From contig CM067344.1 in the NCBI GenBank assembly GCA_034190875.2, positions 68,473,527 through 68,537,526 of the forward strand: a stretch of DNA of 64,000 nucleotides, read 5' to 3'. This DNA is from Urechis unicinctus (lineage: Eukaryota; Annelida; Polychaeta; Xenopneusta; Urechidae). Both the position numbers and the translations under genes were made by a program. Under the pieces are notes generated by a model. It saw nothing but the letters and a program-made list of their open reading frames with translations. It was not told where the DNA came from and did not search any database. This document shows positions 45,763 through 55,890 of this stretch, piece by piece. Position 1 is the stretch's first letter. Each line of letters begins with the position of its first letter.

Positions 45763-48700
45763 CATTCCTTTATAGGATTCATTCCCTCTTCAGCATTGGA
45801 GTCACTAAATGTAGTGCTTATCCTCTTAATTCTAAACATACCAAGCTAATGTCATAACTGTTATTATAACATCACATGCATGTGTTTAAAATATCTCTTG
45901 TTATGTAGGGGAAAGCATTAGGTCGTCTGCCATTCCAGAGGGTCTTGTTGGATTGGTGTAAATGCTTGTTGGCCATATTTTTTGTATGAATGACATTGAA
46001 TTATAAGAAGTAAAGAGGCATGGAACTGGAAATTGGATCTTTTTAAAAACATTAGTAAATATAACTTAATGGTTGTTCTTGACCATTGTGGTGCATTTCT
46101 GTGAAACAGCCAGCACACCATACGCATGGGTACACACAAATTATACCAACCCAAGAGGTTTTCATACTTGTCCCAGGATAATAATTCTTAGGTAGCCAGA
46201 AATATCACAGGCCCTTCGGACAAATATGTAATATTCCATCCCCAGTGATATATATATATAATAACCCATCAGCAGCATTGCAACCTTACCCCATATGGCT
46301 ACAAATAGCATCAAAATGGCTCCAAAGATTTAATGTCAATGGGGCCTGCTCATTGAGAGCTCCCACATTGATGAAATATCCAATGCAAGAAGCAAAGGGC
46401 TTCCTTCCTTTTAAGTGCAACCATACATCCAAAATCACTCCGACAGCTGCAAGGACTCTCCTCAATAGTCCATACAGGCTTAGCAGAGGTAGCAGTAATT
46501 GTTATCCCAACCCCACTGTTACAAGTTGCAGAAAATATTGACATAGCCAGAAAAAGCACTAAATTCAGCATATAATAGGGACGAGCTGAAATCAGCAGAT
46601 TTCTAGAGTCGACCATCCATCCTAAAGAATCATTCACACATGCGTGCAACCAGATCAGATACAAGCAATGCTCAATCATTCATGAGCTGCCTTTCACAGA
46701 AAAACCATGACAAACAAACTTCAAAAAAAATTTAATGATTTTCACTTTACACCAAGAACTAGCAAATACACAGCAACCATTCTAGTGAATGCACACATGG
46801 AAACAAGCTCCATACATATCTGAAACAGCAAACACATGCCACAGTCACAACATTCCCTGCATGGTGTGTACAAGTCTAAATTCTACATTCACTCCCCTAA
46901 TCTGTACAACATACAACACACATTCCCAGATAACCGGGAGGAATTTCATGGGGGGTGGGGGGATAAAGATACCCTCATTACAGCAAACTAACATTTGTGT
47001 ATCAACCCAGCAGGGGTCGCCCTATCAGAATTTAGACACTGTGCCCCCATCAAATGGCGAGATTCTATCATCAGAAGCCCAGATAACAATAGCATTCTTG
47101 CACAGAAAGTTTAAATGACAAATACCCAATCCAACCCTTACATGTCACAACCTAATTGTCATCTCACCAATGCTATCATAGCAGTCAATTAGGACCAAAA
47201 CACTCGCTTACAAAGTGCGCCAAAATATGACAACTTTAAGAGAAGTTACACAAAATGGGTCATGAATATACAGCATCAAGACACTCGCACACACAAACAC
47301 ATTTCCTTTACACATTTCAAATGCAACCAGCCATATTTCAAAACTTGCTTTTAAAATCAACATTCTCAAATATTCCTCACAGCATATAGCGAATTCAATA
47401 TGGCTGGTGCATCGCCTTTCAGGCTTGGTACACGGTGGTCAAGCGAAACACCTGCATGGTGTGGGCAGGGATCATCTTGTATGCACCCTGACCATGAACA
47501 CTCTAACACTGGAATCACCCTTCCCATCACATTCATCCATCACGGCCACGTCACATCACTCACCAATAGCCATGGCAATTTTCTTAGCACTAATCATGAT
47601 GTTGCTGCACATGTAGCCCACATCTCCCGGACACACAGACATCTCAAGGGAATTGTAACATGCTCTTATCTATGCATAAAGACAGGCACTTCATGGACCA
47701 TCAAGAACTTCCCGAGGCGTTTTAACAAGAAGGCGAGAAAATTCGTGTCTTGGATAAGAACCCAGATTAATTGTGGGGTGTAAGCTATTCCCCTTTGCAT
47801 GGATTTCAGATGCATAAATGAACTTCAAAGACGGCCAGGATGATTCCAGTTTACAAAGTGTCTAGCAAATTTTAAGGCTATAATCATAATACAAGTAGTT
47901 TAAACACCAAATCTTCATATAGGTTCACATCAATCGTGGTTATCACAAGGAATCAAAAATATACATGACATGATAACTATTAAAATCCCTTAACAAAATA
48001 ATTATACAATCTGTCGGCGCACAGGGGCCCAACTCATAGTACTTCTTCCACTCACTGCAAGCAAACCACAACTAGCACACACATATGCAAGGGATACTCA
48101 GTCAAGGTCACATTCATACCCAATTAGATAAGCCGAAATATAACAACTGTCTCTTAGAGCTGACTGAATCACACCAAATAACAGGCATGTAACCATGTAT
48201 CCTTTCTCTCATGATCCATTCAAAACCAAACATGGCATAAAATATCCACTCGGTCATTTAAAACTGCAAAAAAGCAAGTTGCTCTCTACATACCAAAAGG
48301 TTGCCGAGGGGTAGTGGCTAGGGGAAATGCACTGCTGCCCATGATAGATGCACATGTGGTTATTGTGCAAACTGATGTTGAGATGAACAGAACTAATTTC
48401 CAGGTTATCTACAGAATCTAATCTCTACTTCAACCAAGGAAGACAACAAATAATCATTAATTCTTCCAAATTTCTCTTTCACTCTTCAACAGACTTTCCT
48501 CCAAGTGAAATAAATTAAGTGTAAACCAACAGAAGCATCTACGCTCACTATGTCAAACTTCAAGCTCATACCTTTCACCAACATGATTAATGACCAACCA
48601 TCACATCTCTAGTGCCAACAGATTCAACCAAGCCACACCCTTTCGAGCACCACAGTTTTGGTAATGCTATCTGCAGTCGAAACAGTCTGTTTATAAAAAT

Positions 48701-48816
48701 AAAAAAGTAGCTGCCTTTGTAGAGACTTGATTTTCTTTTTTTCATTTTTTTCAATTTTTCCCCCCAACCTCTTCCTGTCGTATGTATATCCCTTGCATGC
48801 ATGGCTAAATGACCAC
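45763..48816. other. Convergent intergenic region with the presumed long TARDBP 3' UTR
   Basis: Read on the - strand from 48816 the sequence is GU-rich at several places: around 48080-48090, 47281-47306 (an alternating GU run near GUGUUUGUGUGUGCGAGUGU), 46905-46925 and 46790-46800. An ATTAAA signal on the - strand lies at 46731-46736, which would give a 3' UTR of about 2.1 kb. No protein-coding gene is supported in this stretch. Confidence 0.45.
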
Positions 48817-51412
48817 TCAGTTCCAGCCAGATTGTGGTTTGCTTTCTTGACCCCAACCAGTGGTTCCCTGAGTGGCGGCATTGGCAGAAGAAGCACTGGT
48901 TTGGGATCCATTCCATCCACTACTGAGGAATCCAGACCCTGCCCCACTGCTGCTAGCAGTACCTGGGTTGTTACTCCCCCCAGCTCCTATATTACCAAAT
49001 CCCCCAGCACTTGGTTGTTGATTAGTGGCAGCTTGGTTAGTTGTCTCACTGCTGCCTCCACCCCCACCACTACTTCCACCACTGCCACTGGGATTCATCA
49101 TGCCCAACAATGGCCCCCACCCACCTTGAGTCAGAGCAGCCTGAGCTGCAGCAACCATGGCAGGATTGAGTTGGAAAGCTCCCAGGTTACCTAGCCCCAT
49201 GTTCATAGGATTATTCCCCATGTTACCACCTCCCATGTTACCTCCACCACTGCCTCCCATGTTCTGGTTGCCTTGTTGGGGCTGCTTGTTACCACCTCCC
49301 CAACCCCCCTGATTCCCAAAACCACCACCTTGACCACCAAAACCTGGGTTCTTCCCTCTCTCATTGTGTTTATCAAATGATTTGGGGGCCGCATTGCTGA
49401 TGTGAACACTTGCACCCTTAATAATGTGGTCTTCACCGCACAAGGCTTGAGCTACCTCTGGGTCTGAAAAGGTAACAAATGCAAATGCTCGGAATGGCTT
49501 GGGTATGAAAACATCCACAACCTCTCCATACTTGCTGAAGTAGCTCCTCAAATCATCAGCTGTCATGTCCTCAGTACAGCGGCCAATAAACACCTTCCTA
49601 TTGACAAACTGCTGTGTTCCTTCCTGTAAATTATTGCCCAATCACATTTCAGACATCATTATATCATATAATGCTCTTTATACAGAATTAAAATTCAGAT
49701 AAAATAGATAAGTCATTGAATTCATTGGTTAAGGAATTGTAGGGACTTGGAAGTCATCAATTCCAATGAACAATCACCAGGCTAATTGGTTAATGTACAT
49801 CATATATCATAAAATTTGATCTTTCTTTGAGTCCAATAAATATTCCCATACCTTAGAATTAGGGATTCGAACATCACACCAACGCCCATCAATCATATGA
49901 CGCTGGGCAAGGCATTTTAGCTGGGCTTCATATTCCATGAAGCGGACGAAGCCAAAACCCTTGGATTGACCCGTCTTCAGATCTCTTTTCACCTGTGATA
50001 CAGAAGAAATAAATAACAGTGAAGAATGTGTGTCAATATTCTACATATCCATAGACTTGAATGGAAATTAGATCACTAGACATGATGTCAAATACAAAGA
50101 TCCTATCAGCAACATTGAATTATCCAGTAGAAGATGATACACATTTCCTTAAAGAGACTGTTCAGCCCCATATAAGGAAAGTGGTTGCCTAGCAAGCTGC
50201 TTGGTAACAGCACCTTGGAAACCAAAAATGTTACATTTTCAGACTTTCAGTCGCTACGCGGCGCTGTGGTCTCAGAAAAAAGATCCTTACTTCGGCTGTC
50301 GCCATTTATGTTGTCAGACATTATCCTTCCTGCTTGTCGGTCTAATGTGTGCACAATTATGCCCACAACTTGAATGAGTGAAGATTTTATGAAATCTACA
50401 TTATGTAACTAAAGCGAAAGAATACACATCGTTAGCGAGGTAAATTCAGAGCGTGTTATGATTTTCAGCTAACATTCGTGTAGTTCATGGTTTTAGGGAG
50501 GCACCGTTATCGATGGAACGACACAACTGAATAAAACAGATCTCCACAGTATATCATGAATATTTCCAGTCAAATAATAATGTTAAAAACTTATCAACAT
50601 AACTTCCATCATGTAAACTCGGCGGCACAAATTAGAAGATGTCTATTACTTATGTCTGCGTTAATCGCAGTAATGTAATAACGAAATGATCCCTGATTGC
50701 CTTATATGTGGCTGAACAGTCTCTTTAAGCTTACGATCCATCAAACATCACTGACCTGGACCATAAGCAGCTCGCCAAATTGAGCAAAGTAGTTCTGAAG
50801 ATCATCTTCAGTGCTTTTCCATGGAAGTCCAAGCACAATCAGATCACTGCACTTCAACTTTTCAACTCGCTTAGTCTTTGCAAGTGGATTTTCCAGTCCC
50901 TCTTCTCCCTTCCTCTTGTTTTCAACTGATGAACATACAACCAAATGCAATTATTTTCAATCAATGATATAACTCGTCTAAGTCAAAACAATATGATATA
51001 TGTGCTCGAATCTAATCTATTTCAAAATGCTTAACTGACGAAGTAGATCTACTTACACAGGTATTCTATATTCAAACCAACTTATTCTGTGTTTGTGTAT
51101 TGTTAAAACATTGACTGGATTTCCGTGCGGGGCACAAAACCAAGACTTAATGTCTGAATAAGTAACAAATCTACCTTTAGGGAAAGAGCACACAAAAACG
51201 TGGGCTCCCCACGCACTATCCGGAGGGTGGAACCTTTCGTCGACCAAACGCACACCCCTCATTGCGCCGCTCTCTGGATTACGGTATTTCAAACCACAAG
51301 CCCCAGGAAATTGGGCAGAGAGTGTTGATAAAAGAAGCGTCCCATCTTCCTCACATGGAAGCTCTATAGGTTCTTCGTTATCTTCTTCTGCTACTTGTAT
51401 ATACTGATTCAT
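48817..51412 (-). CDS. TARDBP: TDP-43 (TAR DNA-binding protein 43)
   Basis: Nuclear RNA-binding protein controlling splicing and stability of GU-rich RNAs. Exons in transcript order: 51412-51175, 50925-50756, 49992-49852, 49623-48817; phases match and give 451 residues (human 414). The N-terminal polymerisation domain starts [20 protein letters not shown] and includes [14 protein letters not shown] basic NLS-like segment (KRKGEEG to KTKR) follows. RRM1 has LIVLGLPW and [11 protein letters not shown]2 has [12 protein letters not shown] and RAFAFVTF. The tail is Gly/Asn/Ser-rich and keeps the short helix [12 protein letters not shown], the conserved self-association segment of vertebrate TDP-43. 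It ends SGWN. The start codon is the only Met fitting the family N-terminus. The longer tail is mostly extra Gly, Ser and Asn. Confidence 0.98.
50149..50728. mobile_element. 580-bp MITE-like DNA transposon in TARDBP intron 2
   Basis: Both ends read TTAAAGAGACTGTTCAGCC followed by cCATATAAGG or aCATATAAGG inward, a terminal inverted repeat of about 28 bp with one mismatch. The outermost TTAA may be a duplicated TTAA target or part of the repeat; no longer flanking duplication is seen. The interior has no transposase frame. It lies wholly inside the intron between the exons 50925-50756 and 49992-49852. Confidence 0.9.
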
Positions 51413-51498
51413 TTTCGATCTCAACACAAGCGGGAAATGTAGAGAAATGACTGAAATGTATCGAACAAATTTACAAAAGCCACTCCTAAATTTCCAAC

Positions 51499-51508
51499 AA
51501 GATGGCGG
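51499..51508 (+). promoter_or_regulatory. YY1-type motif in the TARDBP promoter
   Basis: AAGATGGCGG lies 87 bases upstream of the TARDBP start codon on the opposite strand. It matches the YY1 core AAnATGGCGG often found at transcription starts of housekeeping genes. The ATG inside it also opens a short + strand frame starting [10 protein letters not shown] ahead of a GT, so it could alternatively be a divergent first exon. Confidence 0.35.
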
Positions 51509-52883
51509 AGGTGACTCTACTGGTGCATCACGGGTATGATGCGGGTCTATACACAAGAATTTTTTTTTTTTTTCATTCTTTCATTTATATTTTTTGATAG
51601 ACAAATTGTGTTAAGTGATCAATCTCTTAGTCACAGAGTTATGACCTGTTCACTATTATCAATTACTTTGAGCCATTTAAATTCTCGTTACAGCGTTATT
51701 TCAATTATATTGGTACGCGTATGGAAAGCATGCCGGTGCCGGGCTATTTTCCTGGGAGGGTTTATTACGTTATGATCCATTGAAAAGCGGGTCAACATAC
51801 GCATTATTAAAATCGTTTGTTCAATGCATGTGATTATCGAAAATACAGAAGATGCACCGTGATTTTGCTGCGAAGGCACAATAGCTTCATAATTCGGAAA
51901 ATAGCTAACCAGTTGATAATAAGTTTCTTATCGCAATTTATTTTGTAAATAAGGGGTTTTTTTTAGTGGAAGCATTCGTTGTGGCATAGGGATTTCTGTA
52001 CTCAAAAACTATTGGCTATAATCAAAGCGATCGTTGCTTTAATATCCAACGTACAGATAATTCGCAGGGTAGACCGTCCCCATTATGAAGACCCGTATCC
52101 AGCCTTACGAGGTCGCTATCGATCGGGGCGATGCTGAAAGATAATTAAAACGAACAGCTCCGTATTAGTACACTATCAATGTTAATGTGTAGGATAGTAT
52201 TTGTAGGAGTCACGTACGAGAACTTATCAGTGTAATTCCGTTAATCACCTGATCAATTACGTGCTTATTTGTGTGTGTGTGTGGCGGTAGGGGGGGGGGG
52301 GGGTCGGGGATAGGGGTTGTGGTTGGCAGGTGAAGAAGCCCTGAACCAGGATACGAAACTGTCCTCGAAAGGGAGTACGTAGTTTTAATGTCAGACCCGG
52401 GGGAAAACAACCATGTCATGGTATTTCCCCCCCTTAGTAACCATAGTGATGTCATTTTCTTCTTAAAAATTCAGTTACCAAAAGAATCAGAATTGGCTTC
52501 GTCAATGCTTGGCGCTTGCAGCAGCATCATTTATCTGTCAGTTATTCACGAACCGTATAAAATAATACGCAATTGCTGTATTTCCGATGAGTTATTTTGT
52601 AGGTTTTTTTTATACAAGTGCAAACTGTGGAATTATTCATTATTAAAATCATATATAGATCACCATGTATGTACACATGTTATTTCTGGTTAACGCAGCG
52701 TATGACATTCTCCAAACCTTGCATGTGGTAATCACGTCAGTATATTGAACACCAAACACACCAGCTGACAAAAACCGGCTGACATAGTACCTCTGATCAG
52801 TCAATTAGTCACTCCATGCAAAAAGCTGAGATTTTTTAAGGATTTCGTTTTTCTTGCGCAGTCCTATAATAAATCTTGATCAC

Positions 52884-53174
52884 ATGGATTATCCTCAAGT
52901 CAATTTCCCAGATGCCAACAAACTTTCTGCATGGCAGGCCAACATGTCAAATGCACCTGAGCTTACTGTGGCTTAATGTCTTGTTCATTTGATGACCAAG
53001 TGCAAATGGAGTCCTAGCAGGGTGGCATCATTTGAAAGCGAAAGGGGATATCAGCTGTTCCTCAACAGACACATACATGCAGTTGAATATAAATCCCTGA
53101 ATCATTGTAGGTGTTATCTGAGGGGGAAATGTGTTAGGGAGCAGTCCCAGTCCTCTCCCCATCTGGTACCATAG
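52884..53174 (+). pseudogene. Degenerate fragment of a SWIM/YqaJ-type transposon-associated gene
   Basis: One frame runs from ATG 52884 with KLSAWQANMSNAPELTVA, is broken by TAA at 52974, then continues in the same frame with FESERGYQLFLNRHIHAVEY and CYLRGKC. This order and style (FPxAxKLSAWQ... then GYxLFxxxHI...EY... CYxRGxC) resembles, from memory, the N-terminal part of multi-copy SWIM-zinc-finger/YqaJ-type proteins of marine invertebrates. The rest of the gene, with the SWIM and nuclease parts, is missing. It is a truncated, stop-interrupted relic. Confidence 0.5.
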
Positions 53175-54082
53175 AGTCTGCTGGATGTGAGTGCTCAAGG
53201 TAATTCTTAATTTATAGAATATTTAACTTAAGAAAGTTTAATACAGATATGTCACACATCTTATTAATATGTATAAATACCTATGAAGACTTGCTGGTAC
53301 AATATTAACTTTGTGTTTTGTTTTATATGGTGTTGTGGATTGGTGGAGGTAAAAAGTTTGTTATTTATTTTCTCATCTTTCTTTGCAGAGATGATAGTGG
53401 TTGCAAAAATGTTGTTTGCAGTGGCTGACTTCAATACCAATTCAAAGTCTAATCCAGCATTACCGCCTGATGAAGAGACATGTCACGCGGCTTGTCGCTT
53501 TGATTATTTTGATGTCTGGCAATTGCAATTACACAGCTTAGGTCTCTACGTTCCGCGTCGTGTAATGCGTTTGCGTTTTGGAAAAACATGGCCCTACTAC
53601 CGGTTCAAAATCATTATCGCCGCCTGGCGGCCGCGACGGAAACCCGAGAATATGAATGCAGGAATTGTAATGTACTTTTGGCAATGATATCCGTAAAATC
53701 GAACCCTATCAGTGACCCCGAGTACATCTGAGGCTTTCATTAAGTCCGATTGGTTATTTTTGACGGGAGGAGAATTAAAGCCAAATATGGCACATGCTAG
53801 ACGCTATTGGACATCCGAAACTGAAACGGGTGGACGATAGTACTAGAAAAGGATGGAAATGCGCATGCGTAATTAACAGTGGATATTCATTTGCATATTT
53901 TTGTAAACAAAGATCGAAGGATGTTGTAAAAGCGCCGATTTTGATGAATTATCGATGATCTGGCGTTCCCAATGCGAAGAAGCAAAGGTTACAATCGTGT
54001 CATTTTTGTGAGTTGACAGGAACGGAAACAAAATATAAATTGAATCTGGAACCGACAAAATGCACACTCAAGCATTGTTAAA

Positions 54083-54136
54083 CCTAGCTCCGGTCGAACG
54101 GTAATATGAATATACTCAGACGTCTTGTAGGGCTAT
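54083..54136. repeat. Dispersed repeat copy 2
   Basis: Shares CCTAGCTCCGGTCGAACGGT and GACGTCTTGTAGGGCTAT with 36517-36559. This copy is flanked on both sides by TTAAACC (54078-54084 and from 54139), suggesting an insertion or a repeat of a larger unit. Confidence 0.8.
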
Positions 54137-54706
54137 GTTAAACCTAGGCAAAGAAATTCCGCCTCTGACAGCTCCGCACTGTTTACTACTTTCGATCTCT
54201 CACATCCGAGCTGTAGAGGCGAAGCGCCTCCTGCGAGATTTCTGAGCTTCCGAAGTCAAAACGACCGATGAACTCGCTAAAAACTTACCAAAGCCCTCCA
54301 AGAAAAAACAATTGTGACAAAATGCAAGATTATATCACAAAATGACACGAGGACTGTTTCTATTACTACAGTTTTGTATAATTGTTCTGTTTGAGCACTA
54401 AAATACGGCACATCATGAAACTTTGTTCAAAAACTCAACATGGCCGACTCCCACAATGCAACATAATTGCGTTAATTCTCGTTCATGTTTTCGATTCGCG
54501 CGGTAGCCATGTTGGACAACAATTTTAAAATTGTGTTGGTTTTCGTTGATTCTGTTGATTAAGGCGTATGGCTGTTGTTGGACTCTTGGCAAGATTGATG
54601 GTAAGACATTTATGGATATGAACATCTATGTTTTTTAAACTGTCCCTTGTCTGCATTGCGAGAAGGAGCAAATTTGCTTATAACGCTCAAGATTCTGCAT
54701 ACGGAC

Positions 54707-54753
54707 ACTCGCCCCTAAGGTGGCATTAGATCATCAAAACACCAGGGGCGAGT
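54707..54753. repeat. Short hairpin / inverted repeat
   Basis: ACTCGCCCCT and AGGGGCGAGT form a perfect 10-bp inverted repeat, extended by GGTG/CACC with a two-base bulge, around a loop of about 20 bases. It could be the fused ends of a deleted transposon. Confidence 0.7.
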
Positions 54754-55355
54754 TGCCTTGCCTATGTTAAACCCAGAGATAATAACAATTCAGCCAGTTT
54801 TTGTAAAAAAGCAACCTCAGTCAAAATAAGCTAGATCGTGTAGAATGATCAACTTACTAAGCTAAGCCGAACATTGTTATCGATGCTATCTTGCAATTTC
54901 CAAAATAAGATCACCTGACTAACATATCAACTTACGTGAGAATATTGCAGAATGCCACCCCTGCCACCCCTGCTGACAAAACAGCACAAAATGCTTCCAG
55001 CCCCTACCCTTGTCGACCTTTGACCCTACTCGCCACATGAAACTTACGTGAAATTCGCTATATGCTTCGCATGACAGGTTAAAAGATCTAAGCTCGCATC
55101 AGTTCCAGTATATAGACATCTGACCAGGAAGCCCCGTAAATTAACCAAATTAGTACACAATATTTAATTAGCTAAGCTAAATTTCACAACAGAACTAGTG
55201 GCCGAAACATTAACTGGCCACACAATCCAACGCACCACAGAAGAAACGCGCATTGCTGTGGGGTCAGGGGGACGAAATCGGCAGACTCCTGCCGAAGCTT
55301 TCCTGGCTGCCGAGTAATTACAAGCTGACACGTGCCCATGCACTGCCTCCCGGAG

Positions 55356-55364
55356 TATATAAAG
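55356..55364 (+). promoter_or_regulatory. TATA box of the NIT-domain guanylyl cyclase
   Basis: TATATAAAG lies about 30 bases before a short leader that ends at a clear donor (CGCAG|gtaggt, 55422/55423). An E-box CACGTG (55329-55334) and a homeodomain-type TAATTA (55315-55320) lie just upstream. The arrangement fits a focused promoter of a cell-type-restricted gene. Confidence 0.65.
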
Positions 55365-55386
55365 CCCTGTGTAACAGCGAGAAAAA

Positions 55387-55422
55387 GCACCAGCTGAAAT
55401 AGCCATTCATCTGTGAACGCAG
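55387..55422 (+). other. Predicted 5' UTR exon of the NIT-domain guanylyl cyclase
   Basis: The leader begins about 30 bases after the TATA box and ends at consensus donor gtaggt. The partner acceptor is ttttacag at 55879-55886, four bases before the start codon. The exact 5' end is inferred from TATA spacing. Confidence 0.55.
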
Positions 55423-55890
55423 GTAGGTCAAAATTAAACAATAATCAGCATTTTATTGAGAAGAGGTTTATTACTGGGAGGACTAAGCTTAATCTTGTTA
55501 CAACATCAATGCTCAAAACATAAAAGTCGCTCATTTTTTTCCAAACGTGAAAATAAACAATTAAATAAAAACTCGAAATACGTTATGATATGACTTTGTT
55601 GAAAAATTGTTTTGATGCCGTTTATCAAGACCTAAGGCATTGTATAAGCGCACGGCATGAAATTGGTTGGGATTCATAGGGAATATTTTTCTAAGAAGAA
55701 AACCGACTAGAATTAATAATTCGATCTCTAAAGTGCAGTCTACATGATAAATTTGATAATAATCTAATCTTCAGAATAATTTTATCAACAAAAGGTTAGG
55801 TTGGTGGGCTGGGGGTATACATTGATGTGTGGTGGGGAATTGTGCAGGAGACGAAATGTTTGCACAATTCATGGTTGATTTTACAGGCCT

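Larger units (their letters stand above)
51413..55355. other. Intergenic region between TARDBP and the NIT-cyclase (divergent promoters)
   Basis: Contains the TARDBP promoter at its left end, a G-run and GT repeat near 52267-52302, a degenerate SWIM-type gene fragment at 52884-53174, the dispersed repeat copy at 54083-54136 and a hairpin at 54707-54753. The open frame 53283-53687 on the + strand resembles no family and its first part is AT-rich; I do not call it a gene. Confidence 0.4.

Noticed and set aside
53283-53687. 134-codon + strand frame between TARDBP and the cyclase
   Set aside because: The first third is AT-rich hydrophobic sequence with an embedded acceptor-like site, the remainder matches no family; not supported as a gene.
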